Shown here piece by piece: positions 1 through 8,127 of a stretch of DNA of 34,324 nt; within the stretch, counting starts at the first letter, position 1; every line of letters begins with the position of its first letter. The DNA is from Clostridium vincentii (GTDB lineage Bacteria; Bacillota; Clostridia; Clostridiales; Clostridiaceae): NCBI RefSeq assembly GCF_002995745.1, contig NZ_PVXQ01000037.1:1-34324 (forward strand), given 5' to 3'. Under the pieces are notes generated by a model, which was given only the letters and a program-made list of their open reading frames with translations, was not told the origin of the DNA and made no database searches. The translations under genes and the position numbers were made by a program.

Positions 1-45
1 TTTTACAAGTATCATCCATTCTTCTTTAGATCTTCTTTCTGCCAT
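1..45 (-). CDS. Partial IS66 accessory protein (TnpA-like), N-terminus only
   Basis: An ATG at 45-43 follows an AGGAGG ribosome site with about eight bases of spacing and opens MAERRSKEEWMILVK before the window ends. This kind of start (basic residues, then EEW and a hydrophobic stretch) resembles IS66 accessory TnpA proteins, which are small helix-turn-helix proteins. Only 15 residues are visible, so the family assignment is tentative. The matching IS end at 127 is the main support. Confidence 0.45.
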   Translation of the reverse strand, partial: MAERRSKEEWMILVK

Positions 46-127
46 GCAAATTACCTCCTACTAAGTATAGGAGTATTATCACATTAATTTACTGCCAGTC
101 CTAGGTGATGAGTTATTTGACGCTTAC
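1..127 (-). mobile_element. End of an IS66-like insertion sequence
   Basis: Read on the minus strand from 127 inward, the sequence begins GTAAGCGTCAAATAA. IS66-family terminal inverted repeats are known to start with GTAAGCG or a close variant. The IS66 TnpA-like start codon at 45 lies just inside, in the expected orientation and distance. The element continues past the window edge, so the other end and the 8 bp target duplication (128-135 would be this side's copy) cannot be checked. The family call rests on the end sequence plus 15 residues. Confidence 0.5.
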
Positions 128-958
128 AAAGATACTATTTCCTGTATTGTTATATACAAATTTATTTCCAAATTCATTTTCAAGTTCTTTTGTAGCATTT
201 TCTCCGGTACAATGGGATAGTCTTAACATGGAGATATTATTTTCTTTTAAAAATTCAATTGTACCTTTTAACCTTAGCTCATCCGCTTCAATCAAATGAC
301 TCCCCCCAACAATACAATAAATAGGCATGCCTGTTCTTTTTATTATTGTTTTCAGAATATTTATTACTCCAACATGTGAACATCCAAGTATAACAACTAA
401 ACCTTTTTTATGTTTTACTACTAATACTATTTCATCAGAAAAATCATCTGCTATATATTCTTCATTATGCTTTATATAAAATTTTGTATTAAGAATTTCA
501 AATTCAGTATTTCTTTCAAAATTAGAAAATATAAGTATATCCTCAGTAACATTAAATAAATCTTGAGTAATATATTTTATAGGAATATTATTCTCAACAA
601 TAAATTCTTTGTCAAAGTTATTACCATTAAATTTATAATTTTCTCCATCTACTAGCTTATATTTTTCATTAAAGAATCCCTTTCCAACTATAAGTTTAAA
701 AGAGTTATCCGTATTGTCTACAAGCTTTCTCAACCCACCACTATGGTCATAATGACCGTGGCTTAACATTACATAATTTAATTTATTTAGGTTGATTTTT
801 AATTTTTCTGCATTTTTAATAAAATCTCCACTTTGGCCTGTATCAAATAATATCTTCATTTCATCAATTTCTATATACAAAGAAAGTCCATGTTCATTAA
901 TTAAAATATTATTTTCATCTTCCTTATTTTCAATAAGAGTCGTTATTTTTACATTCAT
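113..958 (-). CDS. MBL-fold metallo-hydrolase, COG1237-like
   Basis: A 281-residue metallo-beta-lactamase-fold protein. The metal motif SHGHYDHSGG is near residue 66, LGCSH near residue 191, and a late His lies in LSHCTGE near residue 248, the usual layout for a two-metal hydrolase site. It belongs to the group often labelled dihydropterin-phosphate-synthase-like (COG1237), whose reaction is poorly known. It sits 10 bp downstream of the NifU-like gene, so the two are probably one transcript. Its last codons (VSVK and the stop) coincide with the IS66-like terminal repeat, so the native C-terminus has probably been replaced, but only by a few residues. The catalytic core is intact. Confidence 0.8.
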   Translation of the reverse strand: MNVKITTLIENKEDENNILINEHGLSLYIEIDEMKILFDTGQSGDFIKNAEKLKINLNKLNYVMLSHGHYDHSGGLRKLVDNTDNSFKLIVGKGFFNEKYKLVDGENYKFNGNNFDKEFIVENNIPIKYITQDLFNVTEDILIFSNFERNTEFEILNTKFYIKHNEEYIADDFSDEIVLVVKHKKGLVVILGCSHVGVINILKTIIKRTGMPIYCIVGGSHLIEADELRLKGTIEFLKENNISMLRLSHCTGENATKELENEFGNKFVYNNTGNSIFVSVK

Positions 959-968
959 TTTTTAATCC

Positions 969-1343
969 TCACTTTATTTTATAATCATCAATAGCACTTC
1001 TCAATGCTCCAATACCGAGATTTGAACAATGCTTTTTATTTTCTGGGAGTCCCCCTAAAGCTTGTATTATATCATCTTCATTAATTCGTAATGCTTCTTC
1101 TAAAGTTTTTCCTTTTACAAGTTCCATTGTGATACTTCCAGTAGCAATAGCTGCAACACACCCAAAAACTAAAAATCCAATATCTTCAATCATATTATTT
1201 TCTACTCTTATATATAGTTCTAAATAGTCACCACAATTTGGATCTCCATTGAATCCTTCTCCATTTGGATTATAAATTAGCCCCATATTCCTTGGATGCA
1301 TAAAATGCTCTATAACGGTATCTGTATACTCGTCTTTATACAT
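969..1343 (-). CDS. nifU: NifU/IscU-type Fe-S cluster scaffold protein
   Basis: A 124-residue U-type scaffold on which iron-sulfur clusters are assembled before transfer to apo-proteins. Three cluster-binding cysteines are visible: in DPNCGD, in FGCVAAIATGS, and in KKHCSN, where the His-Cys pair is the expected third site. I chose the ATG at 1343 because a GGAAG ribosome site lies about eight bases upstream. The in-frame GTG at 1352 would overlap that site. No cysteine desulfurase is present in the window. The gene starts about 160 bp below a strong promoter carrying the shared palindrome, and the MBL hydrolase follows 10 bp behind. Confidence 0.88.
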   Translation of the reverse strand: MYKDEYTDTVIEHFMHPRNMGLIYNPNGEGFNGDPNCGDYLELYIRVENNMIEDIGFLVFGCVAAIATGSITMELVKGKTLEEALRINEDDIIQALGGLPENKKHCSNLGIGALRSAIDDYKIK

Positions 1344-1408
1344 AAAATTCACTTCCTATTCAAAATTATTTTTTACTAAGAAATAATTTGAAAATCTCTT
1401 TTCATTAA

Positions 1409-1420
1409 TAGCATATGCTA
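1409..1420. repeat. Perfect 12 bp palindrome in the nifU leader
   Basis: TAGCATATGCTA is a perfect palindrome about 90 bp downstream of the nifU promoter and 66 bp upstream of the start codon. Its core GCA-TA-TGC resembles the GNCA-WW-TGNC core of the shared operator, but the outer bases differ. Whether it is an operator or chance is unknown. Confidence 0.35.
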
Positions 1421-1502
1421 ATTATTTTGAATATACTTATGGATTTTTTAATTAATATTAATTGTTTATTCTATTCTTAAGAATTTTGAATTTTATATTA
1501 TA

Positions 1503-1538
1503 ATATTACTCCCATCCTTTATTATTGTCAAATGCCAA
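1503..1538 (-). promoter_or_regulatory. nifU promoter with shared palindromic operator
   Basis: On the minus strand, -35 TTGACA (1531-1526) and -10 TAATAT (1508-1503) are separated by 17 bp. The -35 sits inside the 14-mer TTGGCATTTGACAA (1538-1525), a near-palindrome with arms TTGGCA and TGACAA around TT. The identical 14-mer overlaps the -35 of the mrp and ACT promoters. From the 14-mer to just past the -10, the nifU and mrp promoters match at 35 of 40 positions, all differences being transitions. No second operator copy is seen here, unlike the other three promoters. Confidence 0.75.
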
Positions 1539-1550
1539 TAATAGCACCAT

Positions 1551-1610
1551 AAAAAAAATACAAAAAGATATTTGCTTAATTTAAATGCAAACTCCTTTTG
1601 TATTTTTTTT
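1551..1610. terminator. Bidirectional hairpin downstream of the CotF-like gene
   Basis: The outer arms (1551-1565 and 1596-1610) are exact complements and consist mostly of A and T runs. An inner TTTGC/GCAAA pair strengthens the fold. Read on the minus strand, it ends transcription of the CotF-like gene before the nifU promoter. Confidence 0.7.
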
Positions 1611-1626
1611 ATTAAGATTTTATTGT

Positions 1627-2088
1627 CTATTGAACATTATACATCCCTTTACTTTCCATATATTTAAATATAGATTCTCCATGTTTTTGTTCTTCTTTTT
1701 GTATATGATTTAATACATCACGGACATTAGTATCTCTAAATTCAAAAATTGTAGTATCGTAAGCACCCGAAACATACTTTTCTGTCATTAATAAATCTGA
1801 GCATATATCCTTATCAGATAAATTATTTCCTGCTATTTGAGCATTATTCACATTTTGCACTGGATTTTGATTTTGTTGCTTATTCATTTCAGGAATATTA
1901 CCATTTAACAATTGATTAATAGTATCAAGATGATTTCTTTCTACTTGTTCATTAGCTTTACATATTTGTTTTAATTGATTATCGTTCACTTGATTTGCAT
2001 AGTTATTATACTTTTCTATACAAATTTGTTCATGACTTTTTTGATCCTCTAATAACATTCTTTCTTTTTGTGTTAAAGTTATTTCCAA
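1627..2088 (-). CDS. CotF-like spore coat protein
   Basis: A roughly 153-residue protein with a ferritin-like helical layout: an N-terminal helical half rich in Glu and Gln, an Asn/Gln-rich linker (about residues 73-90), and a C-terminal half with MTEKYVSGAYDTTIFEF and a final KHGESIFKYMESKGMY. These are features of the CotF coat-protein family in Clostridium and Bacillus. I prefer the TTG at 2088 because a GGAGG site lies eight bases before it. The GTG at 2097 overlaps that site. The protein probably sits in the spore coat or outer layers. The gene is monocistronic, with its own terminator downstream. Confidence 0.72.
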   Translation of the reverse strand: MEITLTQKERMLLEDQKSHEQICIEKYNNYANQVNDNQLKQICKANEQVERNHLDTINQLLNGNIPEMNKQQNQNPVQNVNNAQIAGNNLSDKDICSDLLMTEKYVSGAYDTTIFEFRDTNVRDVLNHIQKEEQKHGESIFKYMESKGMYNVQ

Positions 2089-2154
2089 AATAAACACCTC
2101 CGGTCTTATTTTGTGTAACTTTACTTTTTTTATACTATCATGCTCTTATAAATT

Positions 2155-2613
2155 TTATTGCTCTTGCCATTTTAATTTCTCAAGACATTCACTACATAAC
2201 CCTATAAACATAATATTCGAATCATATATTTGCAAATTATTTTCTTTCTCTAGTTTATTATTCAATAATAAATATTCTAAATTTAAAGATCTACTATCAA
2301 TATCTATTATACTATTACATTGATTACATGTTAAATGTAGATTCAGGGGCTTTCCACTAAATATTTTCATTTCATAATAATTTGTATCATTTGCGTTGAT
2401 TTCTTTTATAATGCCTAACTCTTTAAAATTCTTTAAAGTTCTGTAAACAGTGGTAAGACTAACAGAGTCTTCTTTAACAATTTCATATATTTCTTTAGCA
2501 TTCAAATGAATATCAGCATTAATCAATGTTTTTAATACATATTGTTTTTGCCTTGTAAATTTATAACCACTATTCTCAATTATTTTCTTGAAATACATCA
2601 AATTTTTATCCAT
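2155..2613 (-). CDS. zur: Fur-family metalloregulator, probably Zur
   Basis: A 152-residue Fur-family repressor. An N-terminal winged helix contains SLTTVYRTLKNFKELGI (about residues 52-68). The dimerisation half has two CxxC pairs, CNQC (about 96-99) and CSEC (about 140-143), for structural zinc. The gene is last in the zinc-transport operon and overlaps znuB by 16 bp, which points to zinc sensing rather than iron or peroxide sensing. The predicted target is the 7-1-7-like operator in the znuA promoter. Its start is supported by an AAGGAG site. Fur or PerR cannot be excluded from sequence alone. Confidence 0.82.
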   Translation of the reverse strand: MDKNLMYFKKIIENSGYKFTRQKQYVLKTLINADIHLNAKEIYEIVKEDSVSLTTVYRTLKNFKELGIIKEINANDTNYYEMKIFSGKPLNLHLTCNQCNSIIDIDSRSLNLEYLLLNNKLEKENNLQIYDSNIMFIGLCSECLEKLKWQEQ

Positions 2614-3425
2614 TTAATTCTCCTTAATAACTTAGTGCCAATAGAAACTATAATATAAGAACTAACTGCTACAATTATTATAGATGCTCCAGAAGCAATA
2701 TGAATTTTATATGATATAAAAAGTCCTATTAGTGAGAATGACACACCAAATAAAATAGAAAACATCATAATTTTCTTTAAATTATATGTAAACATTTTAG
2801 AAATAGCAGGTGGAACTGTTAAAAGTGCAATTACAAGTATTATGCCCACTACTCTTATAAGTACAACTACACTAAAGGCTATAAGTAAAAATACCATATG
2901 CTCCATTAATTTAACATTAATGCCAACTACTTCAGAAAATTCTTCATCAAAAAGATAAGCTTTTATATTATTATAAAATGCTATTACTATAAAAATAACA
3001 ATAAAATCCAAACCAGCCATTATATAAAGATCTAATTTAGAAACTGTAAGTATATCTCCAAATAAATATGAAGAGATATCTGGAGGATACCCAGGAGTAA
3101 GAGAAATAAATATAATCCCAAGTGCCATACCTAATGACCAAAACATTCCTATAATAGTATCTGTATTTACCTTTGATCTTTTTTTTATCTCAACAATTCC
3201 AAAAGAAGATGCTATAGAAAATATTAGAGCACCTATTATTGGTTCTATTTTTAGAAAGTATCCCATCCCTACTCCACCAAATGCAGCATGTGCGATGCCT
3301 CCACTCATCATCACAAGCTTTTTTTCAACTATTATTGTTCCGATAACACCACATATTATGCTTGCAAGGATTGCACCAATTATAGCATGTTGCAAAAATG
3401 TATATTTTAAAATAGTATCTATCAT
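2598..3425 (-). CDS. znuB: Zinc/manganese ABC transporter permease
   Basis: A 275-residue membrane protein of the ABC-3 family with about eight hydrophobic segments. It carries the typical N-terminal GGIAHAAFGGVGMGY stretch after the second segment, and PPAIS near residue 206. It forms the membrane channel of the ZnuABC importer. Its start abuts the stop of the ATPase gene, and it overlaps zur at the 3' end, giving a tightly packed operon. The family moves Zn or Mn; the Zur-like neighbour favours Zn. Confidence 0.88.
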   Translation of the reverse strand: MIDTILKYTFLQHAIIGAILASIICGVIGTIIVEKKLVMMSGGIAHAAFGGVGMGYFLKIEPIIGALIFSIASSFGIVEIKKRSKVNTDTIIGMFWSLGMALGIIFISLTPGYPPDISSYLFGDILTVSKLDLYIMAGLDFIVIFIVIAFYNNIKAYLFDEEFSEVVGINVKLMEHMVFLLIAFSVVVLIRVVGIILVIALLTVPPAISKMFTYNLKKIMMFSILFGVSFSLIGLFISYKIHIASGASIIIVAVSSYIIVSIGTKLLRRIKWIKI

Positions 3426-4190
3426 TTAATTTCCCTCCTGATGGTTTCTAAATACTCTATGAGGTATCTCACCATGAGCTATAACATCTACTGGACATCC
3501 ATATACTTTATCCATTATATTTTTATCAAGTTCAGGTTCTCCATGATAAAATAGCTTCTGATTTAAGCAAGCTATTTTATCTACATAAGAAAAAACAAAT
3601 CCAGTATCATGGGTAACCACTAATATAGTAATATTCTTATTAAGATCTTTAAGCAATGAATAAATACTAGTTTTTGACTCTACATCAACACTTGCAGTTG
3701 GCTCATCTAAAAGCAAGAGTTTAGGTTCCGTACAAAGAGCTCTTGCAATTAATACTTTTTGCATTTGACCACCAGAAAGTTGTCCTATCTGCCTATTCTT
3801 AAGTTCATATATGTCTAGCATATTCATTATATTTTCAGCAAATTCTATATCTTCTTTAGAATACTTATGAAAAAAATTCATACCAAATTTTAATCTTCCC
3901 ATAAGCACAACATCAATTACATCTATAGGAAAACTTTTTTCAAATTTTGTAAATTGAGGTACATATCCTATAGAATTTCTTTTATCCTGTGGATTTTTAC
4001 CATATACTTTTATCTGTCCTGATGAAGGTTTAATTAATCCTAAAATTGCTTTTAATAATGTTGATTTACCTCCACCGTTAGGCCCTAAAATTGCAACAAA
4101 TTCTTTATCTTTAATAGTAATATTTATATCTTTTAAAGCACTTAATTCTTCATAATTTACGCTTAAGTTCTGTATCTCAACTGCATTCAT
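3426..4190 (-). CDS. znuC: Zinc/manganese ABC transporter ATPase
   Basis: A 254-residue nucleotide-binding subunit. Walker A is GPNGGGKST (about residues 37-45), the signature is LSGGQ (about 138-142), Walker B is LLLLDEP (about 158-164), and the switch His is in VVTHD (about 192-196). It powers metal import together with the permease and lipoprotein on either side. One base separates it from the znuA stop, so translation is probably coupled. Confidence 0.9.
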   Translation of the reverse strand: MNAVEIQNLSVNYEELSALKDINITIKDKEFVAILGPNGGGKSTLLKAILGLIKPSSGQIKVYGKNPQDKRNSIGYVPQFTKFEKSFPIDVIDVVLMGRLKFGMNFFHKYSKEDIEFAENIMNMLDIYELKNRQIGQLSGGQMQKVLIARALCTEPKLLLLDEPTASVDVESKTSIYSLLKDLNKNITILVVTHDTGFVFSYVDKIACLNQKLFYHGEPELDKNIMDKVYGCPVDVIAHGEIPHRVFRNHQEGN

Positions 4191-4191
4191 T

Positions 4192-5085
4192 CTAATCCAA
4201 CTCCATTGTTTCCTTAAAAGTTTTCGCCATCTTGTCTAGGTTACTTATATAATCTGACGAAAGTGGTTCTACCATTTCAGCCTTTCCGCTAATTTCTGAA
4301 GCAAAAGTTTCAGACTGCTTACTATCTATTTCTGCCTGATAAAATATTGCCTGTATTTTTTCTTTTTTAGCAAAATCTATAGTTTTTTGAAAATCCTCTA
4401 CAGTCGCCTCTTTTCCTTCTTGCTCAAGTGCTACCATCTCAAGTCCATAATCATCCGCAAAATATCCAAAAGCTGGATGGTAACATATAAAAGCATTTTT
4501 CTCTAAAGATACCAAAGAACTTTTTATATCAGTATCAAGTTTATCGAGTTCATTAATATAATTATCCCCATTTGTTTCATAAAAGCTCGTATTAGAAGGA
4601 TCTTTTTCTGAAAGTTCTTTTACTATTTCTTGAATCATAATCTTTACTCTTTTAGGTGAAAGCCATATATGTGGATCTCTCTCTCCAGACTCAAATTTTA
4701 TTTCACTATAAACTTCTGAAACCGTCTCTGCCATATTTACTATTTTTATATCTTTGTTGAAATCTCCTATCTTAGGCAATATACTTGCACTTTCAGTAGG
4801 AACACCTATAGAAAAATATAAAGATGCACTACTTAGTTTTTCCATAACCTCTGGAGTAGGTGCAAAATTTTCAGGACTTTTTCCTGGTGGTATCATTGTA
4901 ATAATATCAACCTTATCTCCACCAACTGCTTTTACAAAAGTTTCCTGTGGTACTATAGAAACAGCTACACTAATTTTCTCACTTTCATTTAAACTATTAC
5001 CTTCTTTATCAACACCACATGCTGAAAAAAATAATACAGGAACAATAATTGAAAACATCGCTAAACTTCTACCTATTTTTAACAT
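4192..5085 (-). CDS. znuA: Zinc-binding lipoprotein of the ZnuABC importer
   Basis: A 297-residue substrate-binding lipoprotein. The N-terminus has a basic start, a hydrophobic stretch and the lipobox FFSAC with Cys23 as the lipid-modified residue. Cluster A-1 family metal ligands are visible as DPHIWLSP (about residue 138), CYHPAFGYFADDYG (about 202) and an acidic region near YQAEIDSKQSE. There is no His-rich loop, which some Zn-specific members have, so Mn transport is possible. It is the first gene of the operon, behind a consensus promoter with a Zur-type operator. Confidence 0.88.
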   Translation of the reverse strand: MLKIGRSLAMFSIIVPVLFFSACGVDKEGNSLNESEKISVAVSIVPQETFVKAVGGDKVDIITMIPPGKSPENFAPTPEVMEKLSSASLYFSIGVPTESASILPKIGDFNKDIKIVNMAETVSEVYSEIKFESGERDPHIWLSPKRVKIMIQEIVKELSEKDPSNTSFYETNGDNYINELDKLDTDIKSSLVSLEKNAFICYHPAFGYFADDYGLEMVALEQEGKEATVEDFQKTIDFAKKEKIQAIFYQAEIDSKQSETFASEISGKAEMVEPLSSDYISNLDKMAKTFKETMELD

Positions 5086-5105
5086 TTAAACATCCCCTTT
5101 TTGTG

Positions 5106-5168
5106 TAAATTATAATCATTTGCATTTACATTTAACAATATTATACTCCCTCACCAATAAGTAGTCAA
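5106..5168 (-). promoter_or_regulatory. znuA promoter and Zur-type operator
   Basis: On the minus strand, -35 TTGACT (5168-5163) and -10 TATAAT (5145-5140) are 17 bp apart. The operator at 5128-5106 lies just downstream of the -10. It has outer arms TAAAT/ATTTA and inner AAT-N-ATT, the same geometry as the Bacillus Zur box (AAAT-6-N-6-ATTT). The position suits repression by the operon's own Zur when zinc is sufficient. Confidence 0.7.
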
Positions 5169-5303
5169 AGCATATGTTGTTATTGATTATAATTTTCATA
5201 TTGTTTTAATTATATTTCAAATATTATTATTTATGAATTTCTCTTTAAATTCATTTTAATCACTATACTTTTTTAGTTTTTCTATTATACAATCCAAATA
5301 TCT

Positions 5304-6191
5304 TTACTTCATTATATCATTCACATTTCTTTCATTAACAAAAACACCTTTGAATTTTTCTATATTAAATCTTCTAGTAAAGAAATCACATTTGCATAGG
5401 AATATATAATAAATATTCTTACCGCATCCAAAGAGGGTTTCAAAGTTTCCTTGTCCCTTTGCAATTATTAAGTCGGCATTATCAATCAGCTGTTTTGATT
5501 TTACATTTATTTCATCTAATTGTGTACCAGGTATGTCGGTCCCATTTTCTACAACATTGACCATCTTGCAAAGACCTATTTCTTCAGCATCTTTAATCGT
5601 TGCATCGTTAAGTGTTGCCTTACCTCTTACAATTACATCTATAATTACATCTGGATACATTTCCTTTAATATTTTAATAAATATTTTATCAAAGACAATT
5701 TCTCCGGCATTATCAACAATATATACGATTTTTTTAGAATCTTTTAATTCTCCTAAAAAATTTTTATACTCTTTAGCATCAATTACTTGTTTTGGAGCAT
5801 TTTTAATTAGATTTTTCAATTGATTAATATCAACTTTGTCCATAGCTCCAAAATCAATAAAATTACCAACCATTGCATATTTTAATGCTGTGAGCAGTTT
5901 TTCATCCGAATTATAGATACAGCTTAAAATTTCTTCTTCCATGGAAATCACAAGTTTATTATATTCATTTTTTATTTTATAATAAATATCGCCCAAATTT
6001 AATTCACTGTTCAAACGTCTCATTATTCTTGCACTTAGATAGGGAGATGTGTCCCCTTTTTCAGACATTGAAATAATTTTAAATACTTCTTTCATAAATT
6101 TCAGTTTTTTAACTTTATCTGTCTCATACTTATCAAATAAAGAATCCACTTTTTTTATAGTACAATAAATACATTCTAAATTAGTATCCAT
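5304..6191 (-). CDS. ARMT1-like DUF89 protein (damage-control phosphatase family)
   Basis: A 295-residue protein of the DUF89 family, metal-dependent phosphatases thought to remove damaged or unwanted phosphometabolites. Visible signs are the N-terminal CIYC pair (about residues 7-10), VDNAGEIVFD (metal and substrate site, about 150), RGKATLNDAT (about 177) and IAKGQGNFE (about 238). I chose the ATG at 6191 because GGAGG lies just upstream inside the radical SAM gene. The reading frame extends further but would only overlap that gene. It overlaps the radical SAM stop by 11 bp, so the two are translationally coupled. Its substrate, and why it is coupled to a SCIFF-type maturase, are unknown. 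Confidence 0.78.
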   Translation of the reverse strand: MDTNLECIYCTIKKVDSLFDKYETDKVKKLKFMKEVFKIISMSEKGDTSPYLSARIMRRLNSELNLGDIYYKIKNEYNKLVISMEEEILSCIYNSDEKLLTALKYAMVGNFIDFGAMDKVDINQLKNLIKNAPKQVIDAKEYKNFLGELKDSKKIVYIVDNAGEIVFDKIFIKILKEMYPDVIIDVIVRGKATLNDATIKDAEEIGLCKMVNVVENGTDIPGTQLDEINVKSKQLIDNADLIIAKGQGNFETLFGCGKNIYYIFLCKCDFFTRRFNIEKFKGVFVNERNVNDIMK

Positions 6192-7560
6192 TTTTAGCCT
6201 CCAACCTCTTATTATTCCTATAATATTGCAAGGCAATTGCATATTCGAATCTTTTCTTTTGCATATTACAACCAATTTCATATGGTGTTTTTGTATCTCC
6301 AGTAAAATTATAATTATTAGCTTGACAACCTCCACTACAATAAAATCTTGCCCAACATTTTTTGCATTCTTGTTTATTATATATATTAGATTTTCTAAAA
6401 TCAGTTGACATCTTTTTATTTTTAATTCCATCATAAATATTTCCCATATAGAAAACTTTATTGCCTACAAATTGATGACAAGGATATATATCTCCTTCTG
6501 GAGTTACTGCAATATATTCAAAACCAGCTCCGCAACCAGATATCCTTTTATAAATGCATGCTCCTCCATTAATATCAATATTAAAATGATAAAAAATAAC
6601 ATCATCATGCTTTAATAATTTGTTATAAATTTTATTATATTCTTCATATATTTGTTCTAAATCCTCTTTTTTAATAGAAAGAGGATTTTCTGCCGGTAAC
6701 ACCACTGGTTCAATTGAAATTTCTTTAAATCCGATATCTATAAAATGCTCTATATCTTTAGAAAAATCTAAGTTCTGTGATGTAAATGTTCCCCTTATAT
6801 AATATTGCTTTTTAGATTTCACTCTTCTTTTAACCATACTCTTTATTTTAGGAAGAATATCATCATAAGTTCCTTCGCCATTAATTCTTACCCTTATGCT
6901 ATCTTGTACTTCTTTTCTACCATCAATACTCAAAACAACATTCACCATGTTTTCTTCCAAGTAATCCATAATATCAGGGGTTAGCAATGTAGCATTTGTA
7001 GTAATTGTAAATCTAAAATTTTTATTATACTGTTGTTCCTTACTTCTTGCATAGTTAACTGTTTTTTTAACAACATCCATATTTAAAAGAGGTTCTCCTC
7101 CAAAAAAATCTACTTCTATATTCTTTCGTGGGCCTGAATTTTCAATTAAAAAATCAATACTTCTTTTAGCAACATCAAAACTCATTAATATTTTTTGCTG
7201 ATCATACCCTTCTCCATCAGCAAAACAATACTTACATCTTAAATTACAATCATGTGCAATATTAAGACATACAGCTTTTATATAATCCGATTCTTTTTCA
7301 AAGTTTTTAGCAATATATTCATATTTATCCTCAGAATATAATTGTTCTTTTTTTATAAGTTCTTCTATCTCGTCATAGCATTCATTTAAAATATTTTCAT
7401 CATATTCTTTTCTGTATTTATTTATAACATTATTTCTACTTTCAATACCATTTTCATCCACGATGTCATAAACAATCTTATCTACTACATGAATAGATCC
7501 GGAACTTACGTCTAAAATAAAATATTCATCATTACATTTAAATTTATGTATATCATTCAT
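6181..7560 (-). CDS. Radical SAM/SPASM enzyme, paralogue of the SCIFF maturase
   Basis: A 459-residue enzyme collinear with the SCIFF maturase at 17293-18660. It has an N-terminal RiPP-recognition-like region (IHKFK, then LDVSSGSIHVVDKIVYDI), the SAM-cluster motif CNLRCKYC (residues 105-112, the same numbering as scfB), FFGGEP, and a SPASM domain containing SGCGAG, DIYPCHQF and CKKCWARFYCSGGC. All auxiliary-cluster cysteines seen in scfB are retained. By family it should form thioether crosslinks in a Cys-rich peptide. No precursor is encoded beside it. It lies behind DUF5320- and DUF134-like genes and overlaps a DUF89 gene. It may act on the distant SCIFF peptide, on an unlinked precursor, or on a different substrate. 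Confidence 0.85.
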   Translation of the reverse strand: MNDIHKFKCNDEYFILDVSSGSIHVVDKIVYDIVDENGIESRNNVINKYRKEYDENILNECYDEIEELIKKEQLYSEDKYEYIAKNFEKESDYIKAVCLNIAHDCNLRCKYCFADGEGYDQQKILMSFDVAKRSIDFLIENSGPRKNIEVDFFGGEPLLNMDVVKKTVNYARSKEQQYNKNFRFTITTNATLLTPDIMDYLEENMVNVVLSIDGRKEVQDSIRVRINGEGTYDDILPKIKSMVKRRVKSKKQYYIRGTFTSQNLDFSKDIEHFIDIGFKEISIEPVVLPAENPLSIKKEDLEQIYEEYNKIYNKLLKHDDVIFYHFNIDINGGACIYKRISGCGAGFEYIAVTPEGDIYPCHQFVGNKVFYMGNIYDGIKNKKMSTDFRKSNIYNKQECKKCWARFYCSGGCQANNYNFTGDTKTPYEIGCNMQKKRFEYAIALQYYRNNKRLEAKNGY

Positions 7561-7624
7561 TAAATTATTATCCTCTTTTCATTTATTCTGTTCTTATTAA
7601 AAAATATATTTCTAACTATTTATA

Positions 7625-7654
7625 TTTAAATTAATATCCATCTTTAGCTTCCAA
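7625..7654 (-). repeat. Near-copy of the ARMT1 gene start, after DUF134
   Basis: This 30 bp stretch matches 6175-6204, the ribosome site and first codons of the DUF89 gene, at 26 of 30 positions. All four differences are transitions. It holds a GGAAG site followed by ATGGATATTAATTTA, but the frame stops after about nine codons. It spans the end of the DUF134 gene and the gap before the radical SAM gene, suggesting a partial duplication. Confidence 0.5.
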
Positions 7655-8018
7655 ATTTTATATTCTTACCATGTCTGTGCCTATGACAAATACACCCATC
7701 ACAATCTTCTTTATCTCCAAAATCACTACAAAGCTTGTAATTACCGCCTTCTATTTTTAATATTTTACCATTTACCACACTATCAGCTAATTTTTTTCGA
7801 GCATCATCATATATTCTCTGTATTGTTGAACGTGCAACACCCATTGCATCTGAACATTGTTCTTGATTTAATCCTTCCAAATCTATAAGCCTTATACTTT
7901 CATATTCCTCAACAGTCATTATTATAAATTCATTTACTTCCCTAGATAAATCTACAGGACCAAATACGCTAACTCGTGGTAATGTACAAACTCTTCTCCA
8001 TTTTCTTGGTCTTGCCAT
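7644..8018 (-). CDS. DUF134 (UPF0251) helix-turn-helix protein
   Basis: A 124-residue DUF134 protein. The N-terminus [14 protein letters not shown] is typical. The middle (about residues 40-80) holds a sigma-region-4-like helix-turn-helix, with [20 protein letters not shown]. The C-terminus is rich in Cys and His ([12 protein letters not shown]) and could bind a metal or cluster. Members commonly accompany Mrp, DUF5320 and NifX-like genes. It is second in an operon whose promoter carries two copies of the shared palindrome, so it could be an autoregulator reading metal or cluster status. That role is inferred, not shown. Confidence 0.85.
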   Translation of the reverse strand: MARPRKWRRVCTLPRVSVFGPVDLSREVNEFIIMTVEEYESIRLIDLEGLNQEQCSDAMGVARSTIQRIYDDARKKLADSVVNGKILKIEGGNYKLCSDFGDKEDCDGCICHRHRHGKNIKFGS

Positions 8019-8127
8019 TAATTACTCTTCCTCCTTAGTCTTATTGTTTCTATAATATTTTTAATCTAAAGATTCTATATATTTCTATACATTAAAATAG
8101 AGGATGATCACACCCCCTATTTAAAAT

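Noticed and set aside
1525..1538. Reading the shared palindrome as a Rex, CcpA, CodY or Spo0A site
   Set aside because: The arms TTGnCA/TGnCAA with a two-base centre do not match the known consensus of any of these factors.
7561..7643. A small peptide precursor just upstream of the orphan radical SAM gene
   Set aside because: Only a nine-codon frame exists there, without cysteines. It matches the DUF89 start region rather than any precursor.
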